DNA of 64,000 nt from JAPOXR01 sp964291445 (GTDB lineage Bacteria > Pseudomonadota > Alphaproteobacteria > Rhodobacterales > Rhodobacteraceae), in the NCBI GenBank assembly GCA_964291445.2, contig OZ219862.1, forward strand, positions 248,001 to 312,000, written 5' to 3'. Both the position numbers and the translations under genes were made by a program. Below, one piece after another: positions 34,560-44,212 of the stretch (its first letter is position 1; the number at the start of each line of letters is the position of its first letter). Under the pieces are notes generated by a model that saw only the letters and a list, made by a program, of their open reading frames with translations, was not told where the DNA came from and made no database searches.

Positions 34560-35297
34560 TCAATACATTGCCATGCCGCCATTGACGTGCAGGGTCTGTC
34601 CGGTGACGTAGCTGGCCTCGCCCGATGCCAGGTAGAGCACGGCATGGGCAATGTCGTCGGCGGCACCCATGCGGCCAGCCGGGATTTTCCCGAGAATCGA
34701 TTCCTGTTGCGCCTCGGAAAGCCGGGCCGTCATGTCGGTCTTGATGAAACCGGGCGCAACGAGGTTTACGGTGACCTGGCGGGCGGCAATCTCGGCAGCC
34801 AGCGACCTGGCCAATCCGGCCAGACCCGCCTTGGCGGCGGCATAATTGGCCTGGCCCGGGTTGCCGGTAAATCCGACAACCGACGTGACATAGATAATCC
34901 GCCCCCACCGCGCCTTCATCATCCCGCGCAATGCATGCTTGCTGAGAATCATCGCCGAGGAAAGATTTATGTCGATCACCTGTTGCCAGTCCTCGTCCGA
35001 CATGCGCAGCAGCAGGTTGTCCCTGGTAATGCCGGCATTGCACACCAGGATGTCCAGCGAGCCAAGCAGGTCGGCGACCTGGCCGGGCAGACCGGCCACT
35101 GCCTCCCGGTCGGCAAGGTTGCAGGGAGCGGGCACCGCCGCCGGACCAAGTTCGCCGGCAAGCGCCTGCAGGCGATCATTTCGGGTTCCGGACAGGGCGA
35201 CCTTGGCGCCAGCGCTGACCAATGCGCGGGAAATCGCCCCGCCAATTCCGCCAGATGCACCGGTGACCAGCGCGCTTTTTCCTTCAAGATCAAACAT
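34560..35297 (-). CDS. fabG: 3-oxoacyl-ACP reductase
   Basis: 245 residues. Short-chain dehydrogenase with NADPH motif VTGASGGIGGAI, NAGITRDNLLLRM (a FabG signature), and the catalytic Ser-Tyr-Lys in TSVVGFTGNPGQANYAAAK. It reduces 3-ketoacyl-ACP in fatty acid synthesis. Its start directly abuts the fabD stop, so the two are co-transcribed. The usual immediate neighbour acpP is displaced by about 530 bp. Confidence 0.97.
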   Translation of the reverse strand: MFDLEGKSALVTGASGGIGGAISRALVSAGAKVALSGTRNDRLQALAGELGPAAVPAPCNLADREAVAGLPGQVADLLGSLDILVCNAGITRDNLLLRMSDEDWQQVIDINLSSAMILSKHALRGMMKARWGRIIYVTSVVGFTGNPGQANYAAAKAGLAGLARSLAAEIAARQVTVNLVAPGFIKTDMTARLSEAQQESILGKIPAGRMGAADDIAHAVLYLASGEASYVTGQTLHVNGGMAMY

Positions 35298-36245
35298 TTA
35301 TTGCATACCTTCAAACTGCTCCAGAACGGCTCTCACCTGCTCCGGATTTCCCACCGCATGGCTGGAAATCGACGAGGCAGTCCTCCTGGCCATGCCGCAC
35401 AGCGCCGCGCCGGCGCCCAGTTCCCAAATACAGGAAATTCCGGTCCGTTCCATGGCAAGGATCGATTCGCGCCACCTGACCGTCCCGGTGATCTGCCGGA
35501 CCAGCGCCTCGCGGATGTTGGTCGGGTCCTTCACCGGCGCCGCCAGCACATTGGCCAGCAATGGAATGCGCGCTCCGGCAATGTCGGCATCCTCCAGCGC
35601 CGCCCGCATCTTTCGCTCGGCCGGCGCCATCATGCTGCAGTGGAACGGCGCCGATACGGGAAGCATGATTGCCCGCCGAGCGCCGCGGGATTTGGCAAGT
35701 TCGGCGGCATGTTCCACCGCCGGCACCTCCCCCGACACGACAACTTGCCGGGGGTCATTGTCATTGGCGACCTCACAGATTCCCCGTGCCGATGCCTCGA
35801 CGGCAATGTCGGCGACGGCATCGATGTCCAGCCCCAGCAGCGCCGCCATCCTCCCTGTCCCCTCAGGGGTTGCCTCCTGCATGGCTCGCCCCCTGATCCT
35901 GAGCAACCTGGCCGTATCAGCAAGCGACAGCGATCCGGATGCACACAGGGCGCTGTATTCGCCGAGGCTGTGACCGGCCACGAACGTGGCTGCATCAAGG
36001 TCGAATCCCTCGGCCTGCAAGGCCCGCAGGACAGCCATGGAGGTGGCCATCAACGCTGGCTGGGCATTTGCGGTCAGGGTCAGCTGCTTCATGCTGCCCT
36101 CCCAGATCAGGGCTGACAGGTCCTCCCCCAATGCGGCATCGACCTCCTCGAAAACCTGGCGCGATTGTGGATAATGGTCGGCCAGATCCCTGCCCATGCC
36201 GATGGTCTGCGCCCCCTGCCCCGGGAACACCAATGCCAATTTCAT
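35298..36245 (-). CDS. fabD: Malonyl-CoA:ACP transacylase
   Basis: 315 residues from the ATG at 36245, with GGCAGGAG 8 bp upstream; a longer frame has no site. Starts with FPGQGAQTIGMGRDL. Nucleophile Ser93 in GHSLGEYSAL; the catalytic His in SAPFHCSMM. It loads malonyl groups onto ACP. First gene of the fabD-fabG pair, divergent from the ribosomal operon. Confidence 0.96.
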   Translation of the reverse strand: MKLALVFPGQGAQTIGMGRDLADHYPQSRQVFEEVDAALGEDLSALIWEGSMKQLTLTANAQPALMATSMAVLRALQAEGFDLDAATFVAGHSLGEYSALCASGSLSLADTARLLRIRGRAMQEATPEGTGRMAALLGLDIDAVADIAVEASARGICEVANDNDPRQVVVSGEVPAVEHAAELAKSRGARRAIMLPVSAPFHCSMMAPAERKMRAALEDADIAGARIPLLANVLAAPVKDPTNIREALVRQITGTVRWRESILAMERTGISCIWELGAGAALCGMARRTASSISSHAVGNPEQVRAVLEQFEGMQ

Positions 36246-36321
36246 TGCCAACTCCTGCCGTCTTACGGTGAACTGCCGCCTCGTTTCGAAGCCCATGCGG
36301 CAAAAAAAATCATTGTTTGCC

Positions 36322-36349
36322 TTGCAATTGTCCAGCCTGAAAGTATAAC
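36322..36349 (+). promoter_or_regulatory. Candidate promoter of rpsF-rpsR-rplI
   Basis: TTGCAA (36322-36327) and TATAAC (36344-36349) are separated by 16 bp in the AT-rich part of the fabD-rpsF divergent gap, pointing to rpsF about 100 bp downstream. Good consensus match in GC-rich DNA. Confidence 0.6.
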
Positions 36350-36448
36350 CCGCGCCGATTCCGCGTAACTTGGATGATTGCGGGCCTCTCGAGCGTGGCG
36401 GCGGAAAACAATTGACCACGCGGTGAAGCCGGCAGGACAGGATAGCAT

Positions 36449-36769
36449 ATGCCACTCTATGAACATGTGTTCATTGGGCGCCAGGATCTCTCATCTTCAC
36501 AGGCAGACGGTCTGGTCGAACATTTCGGCTCGATACTGGTCGAGAATGGTGGAACGATCGTCGGCACCGAAAGCTGGGGCCTTCTGAAGATGGCCTACAA
36601 GATCAACCGCAACCGCAAGGGACACTACATGTTTCTGAAAACCGATTCGCCTCCGGAGGCGGTGGCAGAAATGGAGCGTCTGATGCGGTTGCACGAGGAC
36701 GTTTTGCGGGTCATGACCGTGAAGGTGGACAGTCATTCTGACCAGCCTTCACCGATGATGCAGAAATGA
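36449..36769 (+). CDS. rpsF: Small ribosomal subunit protein S6
   Basis: 106 residues; MPLYEHVFIGRQDLS at the start and WGLLKMAYKINRNRKGHYM are typical S6 motifs. It binds S18 on the platform of the 30S subunit. First gene of the conserved rpsF-rpsR-rplI operon. Certain. Confidence 0.97.
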   Translation: MPLYEHVFIGRQDLSSSQADGLVEHFGSILVENGGTIVGTESWGLLKMAYKINRNRKGHYMFLKTDSPPEAVAEMERLMRLHEDVLRVMTVKVDSHSDQPSPMMQK

Positions 36770-36827
36770 TGGCAGTCCACATCACTGCCCCCACGTTTTC
36801 GCCTTTGCCAACCCGGGATACACCAGA

Positions 36828-37052
36828 ATGAGAAGAACATTTTTCCGCCGCAAGAAGGTCTGTCCGTTCTCCGGCCAGGATGCGCCGAAGATCGACTACA
36901 AGGACATCAAGCTGCTCCAGAAATTCATTTCCGAACGGGGAAAGATCACCCCGAGCCGGATGTCTGCGGTGTCGGCCCGCCGGCAACGGGAATTGTCACT
37001 GGCAATCAAGCGGGCGAGGTTCCTCGCATTGCTTCCCTATTCGGTCAGGTAG
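36828..37052 (+). CDS. rpsR: Small ribosomal subunit protein S18
   Basis: 74 residues; CPFSGQDAPKIDYKDIKLLQ, then ITPSRMSAVSARRQRELSLAIKRARFLALLPY identify S18, split here as RMSAVSARRQRELSLAIKRA and FLALLPY. It pairs with S6. Typical length for the family. Lies 58 bp after rpsF and 10 bp before rplI. Confidence 0.97.
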   Translation: MRRTFFRRKKVCPFSGQDAPKIDYKDIKLLQKFISERGKITPSRMSAVSARRQRELSLAIKRARFLALLPYSVR

Positions 37053-37062
37053 GAGAACGGGA

Positions 37063-37788
37063 ATGGAAGTCATTCTGCTTGAACGTGTCGCAAAGCTCGG
37101 ACAGATGGGCGATGTTGTCCGGGTCAAGAATGGCTACGGGCGGAACTTTCTGCTTCCGGCAGGAAAAGCGCTGCGAGCCACCGATGACAACCGGCGAGTA
37201 TTCGAACAGCGCCGGTCCGAACTCGAGACCCGCAATCTCGAATTGCGCAAGGAAGCCGAAGCGGTCGCCGAAATTCTCGGCGGACGCATGTTCACCGTCA
37301 TTCGATCAGCCTCCGGAACCGGCGCGCTATACGGATCCGTCAGCGCCCGCGACATCTGGGAATCGGCATCCGCCGATGACGTAATGATCGACAGGCAGCA
37401 AATCTTGCTGTCCCGGCCAATCAAGGAAATCGGTATTCACGAGATTTCGGTCTCGCTCCATCCCGAGGTCGATGTCGACATCAGCATCAATGTCGCCCGA
37501 TCCGAGGAAGAGGCGGAAAAGCAGGCACAGACCGGCTCGGCCGTGGGCGACAGTGAAGACGAGGACGACCAGGACGTCGAGGCCACGGCCGAACTCGCTG
37601 CAGGTGATGACGTCCATGAGGCCGATGCTTCAGCCGAACCCGTTCCGGGCGATAGCGGCCAGGATGCAGAAACCGCGGCCGAGGCCGTCGCTGAACTGGG
37701 ACCTGATGATAGCGGGCAAGATTCCGATATTGCTACCGATGCTTCCCCGGGTGCCGAAGAGTCTGCCGAAGATGTCAAGGCGGAATGA
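37063..37788 (+). CDS. rplI: Large ribosomal subunit protein L9 with long acidic C-terminal tail
   Basis: 241 residues from the ATG at 37063, with AGGAGAACGGG upstream. Residues 1-150 are standard L9 (EVILLERVAKLGQMGDVVRV, KNGYGRNFLLPAGKAL). Residues after about 155 form a low-complexity tail with repeated GDSG/GDD and AEAVAEL-type units, almost all Asp, Glu, Ala, Ser and Gly. L9 is usually near 150 residues, and alphaproteobacterial tails reach about 190-200, so this tail is unusually long. Function of the tail unknown. Confidence 0.95.
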   Translation: MEVILLERVAKLGQMGDVVRVKNGYGRNFLLPAGKALRATDDNRRVFEQRRSELETRNLELRKEAEAVAEILGGRMFTVIRSASGTGALYGSVSARDIWESASADDVMIDRQQILLSRPIKEIGIHEISVSLHPEVDVDISINVARSEEEAEKQAQTGSAVGDSEDEDDQDVEATAELAAGDDVHEADASAEPVPGDSGQDAETAAEAVAELGPDDSGQDSDIATDASPGAEESAEDVKAE

Positions 37789-38234
37789 CAGGCGGGCCGT
37801 TATCTGCCGGCACGATTGCGGCGGCTGCATTGGCCTGACTCGGCCCTCTCTACCGACATTGTGACCGCAGCGCCGCAATCGCGGCGGGCTCTCTGCCGGT
37901 TGGCCGTGGTCGCGAGTGCAGATTTGCAGAGCCGGAATTTCCCCTCAGGTAACCTCACCCGGTCACGATTCCCATCATCGGATTCGGGCCTCCGGCCCAC
38001 CGGGTCTATTGCGTTTGGCAAGACCTTGCAGACCATGCCATCGGAAAAGAGCATGATCGGGACCGGGAGACACCGTTCATCACCGGTGCGCCGTCCGGGG
38101 TATCGGCGGTCACGAGGGGTGACGCACTGGTCGTTGTCGCCGGCGGCCTGGCCCCGCTGACGGTCATGGTCACATAGGGGGCGTCTTCCGGCAGGGGCGG
38201 CGCTGCCCCGGCAGCCTTGTCCGGTTGTGGCCGG
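37789..38234. other. Intergenic region between rplI and pxpA
   Basis: 446 bp between converging genes. A short + frame of about 75 codons ending at 38177 (it includes FITGAPSGVSAVTRGDALVV) has no usual start codon and no recognisable family. Otherwise I see no gene, terminator or repeat I can defend. Confidence 0.45.
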
Positions 38235-38999
38235 CTAGAAGGCCTCGACGGCGATGCTGGCCCGGTCGAGCCGCTCGCGAATGGAAGCGGCAATGGCGAC
38301 TGCGCCGTCATTATCGCCATGGACGCAGATCGTCGCCGGGTTGATGGGGATCTTGCGGCCGGATTTCGAGATGATGGCACCGTGCTCGATCATGCGGAGC
38401 ACGTGATCGGCGCATGCTGTCGGATCGTGGATGACGGCATCCGGCTCATTGCGCGGGGTCAGTGTCCCGTCATCCTCGTAGGTCCTGTCGGCGAAGACCT
38501 CCGGGGCAAAGCTTGCCCCGGCCCGTTCTGCAGCCTTCTGCAGGCAGGTGGCGGCGATGGTGACAATGGTCAGGCTGGCATCGAGTTCAAGAACGGCACC
38601 AACAACGGTATCGGCCAGCCCCTGGTCACGGCTTGCCATGTTGGCCAGGGCGCCATGCATCTTCACATGCCGCACGGCGCCTCCCTCCGATCTGGCGATC
38701 GCCTGCAAGGCGCCGATCTGGTAGATGACCATGGCCCTGATCTCGTCGCTGCCGAGCCCGTAAATCTCGTTGCGGCCAAAGCCGGCGAGGTCCCTGAAGC
38801 CGGGATGCGCACCGATTCCGACATTGTTGTTGATGCAGGTGCGGCAGGTTCGCCGCATTTCCAGCGGATCCCCGGCATGGAACCCGCATGCAACATTGGC
38901 CGAGGTGACAATCTTGAGGATTTCCTGGTCGTTGCCCATCCGCCAGCGTCCGAAACTCTCGCCCAGATCGGAATTGAGGTCAATTTTCACTTTCATCAT
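38235..38999 (-). CDS. pxpA: 5-oxoprolinase subunit A (LamB/YcsF family)
   Basis: 254 residues; KIDLNSDLGESFGRW, SANVACGFHAGDP and VGAHPGFRDLAGFGR are LamB/YcsF signatures. With PxpB and PxpC it hydrolyses 5-oxoproline (pyroglutamate) to glutamate using ATP. Start overlaps pxpC by 20 bp. Third gene of a complete pxpBCA operon, so the activity is likely intact. Confidence 0.95.
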   Translation of the reverse strand: MMKVKIDLNSDLGESFGRWRMGNDQEILKIVTSANVACGFHAGDPLEMRRTCRTCINNNVGIGAHPGFRDLAGFGRNEIYGLGSDEIRAMVIYQIGALQAIARSEGGAVRHVKMHGALANMASRDQGLADTVVGAVLELDASLTIVTIAATCLQKAAERAGASFAPEVFADRTYEDDGTLTPRNEPDAVIHDPTACADHVLRMIEHGAIISKSGRKIPINPATICVHGDNDGAVAIAASIRERLDRASIAVEAF

Positions 39000-39996
39000 C
39001 TCCCGCGGTCACGCCGCTTATCAGTGAATAGGACAAAAGGTGATTCATCCGTGATGGATCGCGCTGCCTCCTGTCAAGTCGTCCGGCAAGTTCCGATACC
39101 TCCTTGTTCATTTCCTTCAGGGCACCGACTGCCTGTTCGGGGCCGACCCGGACCATCCGGAACCTGTCGCCTGACGGAATTTGCGCCAGCCTGTGGCGGT
39201 CGGCGGTGATGACCGTGGCCAGGCGTGGATAGCCGCCGACCGGTTGACTGTCGGCCATCAACACCGTCGCCGATCCATCGCCGGCCACCTGGATGTCGCC
39301 GGGAACGATGGCATCGGAGGCCAGGGTCAGGCCGGCGAGCGCCTCGAAGGCAAAACTTGCGCTCTCGAGGCCGATACCCATGCGGTTACGCCGGGCCGAG
39401 ACGACAAATTCCCGTTCGGTGATCGCCTTGCGGTCGGCATCGGAAAACAGATCCGATTGCGGCGTATCCATGATGCGGATCACCCGGTCGGCAAAATAAC
39501 CCGGCTCGGGTAGCAGGAATTCCGGCCGGGCCGGGTGGGATGCTGTCGGCCGCAGGAACTCGCCTGCTTGCGGCGTCCAGCCGAGCCCCGAAGCTGCATG
39601 CGTGGATTTTGAACCCAGCATTTCCGGGCAGTCGATTCCGCCTGGCAGGTGCAGGTATCCGTAGACGCCCCGCCTGGCCTGGCCGATCTCGAGGAGGTCA
39701 TCCTGCCGAAGGGTAATGACCGAGCGCCATCGTGCCCTCTGCCGATTGACGAAAATGTCCATCCTGGCGCCGGAGGTGGCGATCGCCAGATCTCCGCAGC
39801 AGCGGAACTTTCCGCCAACGGCAAACAGCTCCAGGGCGGCCGCATCGCGGTCGTTGCCGAGCAGGGCCTGTCCCTCGGCCAGGGCGAAGGCATCGATGGC
39901 GCCGCCGACGGTGACACCGTAGCGCCGCCATCCCCGTCGGCCGCCATCCTGGATGGTGGCGCCGGGAAGGATCTCGACGATCCTAAGCGCCGCCAT
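38980..39996 (-). CDS. pxpC: 5-oxoprolinase subunit C (KipA-like, biotin-dependent carboxylase-like fold)
   Basis: 338 residues from the ATG at 39996, giving the family N-terminus LRIVEILPGATIQDGGRRGW. Further motifs are GAIDAFALAEGQALLGND, YLHLPGGIDCPEMLGS and RVGPEQA near the end. Overlaps pxpB upstream by 14 bp and pxpA downstream. Works in the PxpABC 5-oxoprolinase. Confidence 0.94.
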   Translation of the reverse strand: MAALRIVEILPGATIQDGGRRGWRRYGVTVGGAIDAFALAEGQALLGNDRDAAALELFAVGGKFRCCGDLAIATSGARMDIFVNRQRARWRSVITLRQDDLLEIGQARRGVYGYLHLPGGIDCPEMLGSKSTHAASGLGWTPQAGEFLRPTASHPARPEFLLPEPGYFADRVIRIMDTPQSDLFSDADRKAITEREFVVSARRNRMGIGLESASFAFEALAGLTLASDAIVPGDIQVAGDGSATVLMADSQPVGGYPRLATVITADRHRLAQIPSGDRFRMVRVGPEQAVGALKEMNKEVSELAGRLDRRQRDPSRMNHLLSYSLISGVTAGDDESEN

Positions 39997-40714
39997 CTTG
40001 CATGCTCGCAAACTGGTCGGGATCAAATCGTTCCGCTTCCCGGCGGGTCACCGGCCGGAACCGGATCGTATCGCCGGGTGAAATGACAAATCTTGGCGAG
40101 GCGTCGCGGCGGAAGGAGCGGAACGGCGTTCGACCGATTTGCCGCCATCCGGTCGGGATGGGGGTGGACGGAACCACGGTTTGACGGTTGGCGACAAGAA
40201 TGGCACCAGGCTCGACCGGCTTGCCGAAGGATTGCCGGCGAGGAATTGCAAATTGGTCCGGAAGCTCGGCAAGATAGATGAGGCCGGGGGAGAAGCCGAG
40301 GCAGAGAACCGAGAGGTCAATGCCGGCATGAAGCCCGACCAACTCATCCTCAGCCAGCCCGACCAGGCGGGCAGTCTCGGTCAGGTCCGGGGCGCTGGCA
40401 CCGGAATATACCACCGGGATCTCCCAACGCCGTCCCGGCACTGCGTCCGATTCCAGCCAGTTCCGGGACGCGAGCAGCGACCGGCACCATCTGACCAGCG
40501 CATCCGGCGGCAGGACGAGAGGGTCGAATGCAACCAGCACCGACCGAATGGTGGGTGCGGTCTCGATCACCCCGTCCGGTGCATCGGCGAGCGCCGCATC
40601 GAATGCCAGTACCGCCCGGCTGCATCGGGCGGAGTATTGCGCACCGAAGGTCACCAGGATCGCCTGGTCGCCGGCCAGTGAAATCTTCGGGAAGCTATCG
40701 CCTGTTGATGCCAT
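39983..40714 (-). CDS. pxpB: 5-oxoprolinase subunit B (KipI-like)
   Basis: 243 residues from the ATG at 40714 (MASTGDSFPKISLAGDQAIL); the frame extends further upstream without a good start. Family motifs are LCLGFSPGLIYLAELPDQFA, RRQSFGKPVEPGAILVANRQ and TPIPTGWRQIGRTP. KipI/PxpB binds its partner PxpC. First gene of the operon, divergent from acs. Confidence 0.94.
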   Translation of the reverse strand: MASTGDSFPKISLAGDQAILVTFGAQYSARCSRAVLAFDAALADAPDGVIETAPTIRSVLVAFDPLVLPPDALVRWCRSLLASRNWLESDAVPGRRWEIPVVYSGASAPDLTETARLVGLAEDELVGLHAGIDLSVLCLGFSPGLIYLAELPDQFAIPRRQSFGKPVEPGAILVANRQTVVPSTPIPTGWRQIGRTPFRSFRRDASPRFVISPGDTIRFRPVTRREAERFDPDQFASMQDGGA

Positions 40715-40946
40715 CACCCGTATCCGGACCTGGTGGCGGCTGCGCATGTTCCGGGGCTGGTCCGGTGATGATGCTGCCACACCTGCCACCTTTCATGGCC
40801 ATTGCCGGCCTTGCCCAATGGCGCCATTGCCGCAATCCGCACTTTGTTGTCGTTGCCGAATTGGTCTAGTATCCGGTGCGGAAGTTCAACCCGCATGGCG
40901 TGCCGCATGCAATGGCGGCAAAGCTGGCAGATCATCGGACAAGAAA

Positions 40947-42908
40947 ATGAACGACGTTTATTCCCCCGACCCTGAATTTGTCGCCAGGGCGCACATGGAT
41001 CACCAGGAATATGACCGGCTGCAGGACGAGTTCAGGGATGATCCGGAAGGCTCCTGGGCCAGGATCGCACGACGAATTGACTGGGTGAAACCATTCACCA
41101 GCGTGAAGAATGTCTGTTTCGACTATCCGGACGTGTCCATCAAGTGGTTCGAGGACGGGTTGCTCAATGTCTCGGCCAACTGCGTCGACCGCCATTTGGC
41201 AAAACGGGCAGACCAGACGGCGATCGTCTGGGAGCCGGATGATCCAACGGAAGACGTTCGGAGCATCAGCTACCGGGAATTGCACGAGTCGGTGTGCAGG
41301 ATGGCCAATATCCTGAAAAGGCTTGGCGTCAGCAGGGGCGACCGGGTGGTCATCTACCTGCCGATGATCCCCGAGGCAGCGTTTGCCATGCTGGCCTGCG
41401 CCAGGGTCGGCGCCGTGCACTCGGTGGTCTTTGCCGGGTTCAGTCCCGATGCGCTCGCCAGCCGGGTCAAGGATTGCGGTGCGGAACTGGTCATTACTGC
41501 CGACGAGGCGCCGCGTGGTGGCCGCAACAGCCCGCTCAAGCACAATACCGACAAGGCGGTGGGGCAATGTCCGGATAGCGTCAAGGTGCTGGTGGTCGAG
41601 CGTACCGGCGCAAAGATTGACTGGAAGCCGGGGCGGGATTTCAGCTACTCGCAGCTGTCGGCCGAGGTATCGGCCGACTGCGATTGCGAGGTCATGGAGG
41701 CCGAGAGTCCGTTATTCGTGCTCTACACCTCCGGCTCGACCGGCAAGCCGAAGGGTGTCGTGCACAGTTCGGCCGGCTATTTGGTCTACGCATCCTTCAC
41801 CCATCAGATTGTCTTCGACTACCATGATGACGACATCTACTGGTGCACGGCCGATGTCGGCTGGGTCACCGGTCACAGCTACATCGTCTACGGGCCGCTG
41901 GCCAATGGCGCCACCACGCTGATGTTCGAGGGGGTCCCGACCTACCCGGACTGCTCCCGCTTCTGGCAGGTGTGCGAAAAACACCGCGTGAACCAGTTCT
42001 ATACCGCGCCGACCGCCATCCGGGCCCTGATGGGCCAGGGCGACAGCTGGGTCCGGCGGGCGGATCTGTCATCCCTGCGGGTATTGGGTACCGTTGGCGA
42101 GCCGATCAATCCGGAAGCGTGGAAATGGTACAATGATGTCGTCGGCGGCAATTCCTGCCCGATCGTCGACACCTGGTGGCAGACCGAAACCGGCGGCCAT
42201 TTGATCACGCCGGTTCCGGGGGCCGTTGCGACCCGGCCAGGTTCGGCCACCAGGCCGTTCTTCGGCATCAGGCCAGCGATTCTCGAGCCGGACTCCGGCC
42301 GGGAAATCGATGCGATGGAAGCAGAGGGGGTGCTGTGCATCAGTGATAGCTGGCCCGGCCAGATGCGCACGGTGTACGGCGATCACCAGCGCTTCATGGA
42401 AACCTATTTCCAGCAATACCAGGGTTACTATTTCACCGGCGACGGATGCCGGCGGGATGCCGAGGGAAATTACTGGATCACCGGCCGGGTCGATGATGTC
42501 CTCAACGTGTCCGGTCATCGCATGGGAACCGCCGAAATCGAAAGCGCCCTGGTTGCGCATCCCGACGTGGCGGAAGCGGCGGTGGTCGGCTACCCGCATG
42601 ATATCAAGGGCCAGGGTATCTATGCCTATGTCACCCTGATGGGCGACGTGTCACCGTCCGGGCAATTGCGAAAGGATCTCGAATTGTGGGTGCGCAAGGA
42701 AATCGGGCCGATCGCCAGGCCCGATCTCATCCAGTGGGCGCCGGGACTGCCGAAAACCCGTTCCGGCAAGATCATGCGACGAATCCTGCGCAAGATTGCC
42801 GAGGATGATTACGGCGCACTCGGTGATACCTCCACCCTGGCCGACCCCGGCGTGGTCGATGACCTCGTCGAAAACCGCATGAACCGGTCGGCTCCCGGTG
42901 GGAAGTGA
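40947..42908 (+). CDS. acs: Acetyl/propionyl-CoA synthetase
   Basis: 653 residues from the ATG at 40947, which matches the family start (VYSPDPEFVARAHMDHQEYD). AMP-binding P-loop LYTSGSTGKPKGVVHSSAGY; adenylation motif WWQTETGGH; ligation/regulatory Lys in PKTRSGKIMRRILRKIA, a known acetylation site. Converts acetate (or propionate) to the CoA ester. The acetyl-CoA made by pyruvate dehydrogenase or aromatic degradation would share the same pool. Confidence 0.95.
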   Translation: MNDVYSPDPEFVARAHMDHQEYDRLQDEFRDDPEGSWARIARRIDWVKPFTSVKNVCFDYPDVSIKWFEDGLLNVSANCVDRHLAKRADQTAIVWEPDDPTEDVRSISYRELHESVCRMANILKRLGVSRGDRVVIYLPMIPEAAFAMLACARVGAVHSVVFAGFSPDALASRVKDCGAELVITADEAPRGGRNSPLKHNTDKAVGQCPDSVKVLVVERTGAKIDWKPGRDFSYSQLSAEVSADCDCEVMEAESPLFVLYTSGSTGKPKGVVHSSAGYLVYASFTHQIVFDYHDDDIYWCTADVGWVTGHSYIVYGPLANGATTLMFEGVPTYPDCSRFWQVCEKHRVNQFYTAPTAIRALMGQGDSWVRRADLSSLRVLGTVGEPINPEAWKWYNDVVGGNSCPIVDTWWQTETGGHLITPVPGAVATRPGSATRPFFGIRPAILEPDSGREIDAMEAEGVLCISDSWPGQMRTVYGDHQRFMETYFQQYQGYYFTGDGCRRDAEGNYWITGRVDDVLNVSGHRMGTAEIESALVAHPDVAEAAVVGYPHDIKGQGIYAYVTLMGDVSPSGQLRKDLELWVRKEIGPIARPDLIQWAPGLPKTRSGKIMRRILRKIAEDDYGALGDTSTLADPGVVDDLVENRMNRSAPGGK

Positions 42909-42929
42909 CATGCATCTGCCAGCCGGACC

Positions 42930-43661
42930 ATGTCAATGACCGGGCGACCAGTCAAGATTGCACCGTCGATCCTGAGTGCCGATTTTTCCCGTTTTGGCGA
43001 CGAGATCACCGCGGTCGAGGAGGCCGGCGCCGACTGGATCCACGTCGACGTCATGGATGGTCACTTCGTGCCAAACCTCTCCTTCGGCCCGGCTTTGTGC
43101 GCGGCAATCCGCCCCTACATACGGACCGTCATGGATGTTCACCTGATGATCAGCCCGGTTGATTGCTATGTCGAGGATTATGTCCGGGCCGGGGCGGACA
43201 TCATTACCGTCCATGGCGAGGCAACGCCGCATGTTCACCGCACGCTGCAGACGATCCGCCGGCACGGCAAGCGTGCTGGCCTGGCAGTGAATCCGTCCAC
43301 CCCTGCCGCTGCCGTCGAGCCACTTCTTGACCAACTCGATCTTGTCTGCGTCATGACCGTGAATCCCGGCTTTGGCGGGCAGTCATTCATCGACGGCCAG
43401 CTGCCGAAGATCAGCGACATTGCCGCCATGATTGATGACCGGCCGATTCGCCTGCAGGTCGATGGCGGCATTGCCCCCGACACTGCCCCGGCCGCGGTTG
43501 CCGCCGGCGCAAATGTGCTGGTTGCCGGCTCGGCGGTGTTTGGCATAGAGTCGGCCGACCGGATATCGGGCCTGCGCCACAATATCGAGCAAATCCGCGC
43601 CTCCATCGGCGATTGCGGGGGCCGACCGACCGAGCGGCAAGACGGACAACAAGGAGACTGA
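42930..43661 (+). CDS. rpe: Ribulose-phosphate 3-epimerase
   Basis: 243 residues. TIM barrel with IAPSILSADFSRFGDEI, HVDVMDGHFVPNLSFGP (metal-binding His-Asp) and MTVNPGFGGQSFID, LQVDGGIAPDT. Interconverts ribulose-5-phosphate and xylulose-5-phosphate. Two near ATG codons (42930, 42936) are possible starts; neither has a strong site. It follows acs by 21 bp and may share its transcript. Confidence 0.95.
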   Translation: MSMTGRPVKIAPSILSADFSRFGDEITAVEEAGADWIHVDVMDGHFVPNLSFGPALCAAIRPYIRTVMDVHLMISPVDCYVEDYVRAGADIITVHGEATPHVHRTLQTIRRHGKRAGLAVNPSTPAAAVEPLLDQLDLVCVMTVNPGFGGQSFIDGQLPKISDIAAMIDDRPIRLQVDGGIAPDTAPAAVAAGANVLVAGSAVFGIESADRISGLRHNIEQIRASIGDCGGRPTERQDGQQGD

Positions 43662-43663
43662 TC

Positions 43664-44212
43664 ATGTTGACTCGCCCCCCTGTCTGCGATTTCGGCTGGA
43701 AGGCAGCGGATTTCGAATTGCCATCGACCGATGGCGTCACCGTTTCACTGCAATCCATTCGCGGCCCGTCCGGGACGCTGGTGATGTTCATCTGCAACCA
43801 TTGCCCCTATGTCGTGTCGGCAATCGACCGCATCGTCGGCGAAGCCGCGGAGTTGCGGAAGATCGGGGTCCACACGGTGGCCATCTGCGCCAATGATTCC
43901 GTGACCTATCCGCAGGATTCCTTTGACCGCATGGTCGAATTCGCCCGCGACCACGGGTTTTCCTTTCCGTATCTGCATGACGACGAACAGGCGGTCGCCC
44001 GTGCCTACGGCGCCGAATGCACGCCCGATTTCTTCGGATTCAATTCCGAACTCGGGTTGCAATACCGGGGCCGGCTCGACAGCGCCGGATCAACCCCGCC
44101 CGATTCCTCGACCGAGCGGGAATTGTTCAACGGCATGTCCGTGATCGCCAGCACCGGCAAGGGCCCGGACGACCAGACCGCCTCGATGGGGTGTTCGATC
44201 AAGTGGAAGTGA
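43664..44212 (+). CDS. Thioredoxin-fold (AhpC/TSA-like) protein
   Basis: 182 residues from the ATG at 43664 behind AAGGAG. Redoxin fold with KAADFELPSTDGVTVSLQSI and FICNHCPYVVSAIDRIV; the CNHC motif is the CxxC redox site of this YnaJ/thioredoxin-like subgroup. Later VARAYGAECTPDFFGFNSEL. Probably a cytosolic disulfide/peroxide reductase; the precise substrate is unknown. Follows rpe by 2 bp and is likely co-transcribed. Confidence 0.85.
   Translation: MLTRPPVCDFGWKAADFELPSTDGVTVSLQSIRGPSGTLVMFICNHCPYVVSAIDRIVGEAAELRKIGVHTVAICANDSVTYPQDSFDRMVEFARDHGFSFPYLHDDEQAVARAYGAECTPDFFGFNSELGLQYRGRLDSAGSTPPDSSTERELFNGMSVIASTGKGPDDQTASMGCSIKWK

Noticed and set aside
33987..36116. 709-codon open frame on the + strand
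   Set aside because: Antisense to fabG and fabD, both certain genes; its composition is the reverse-strand shadow of GC-rich coding DNA, and the repeat array lies inside it.
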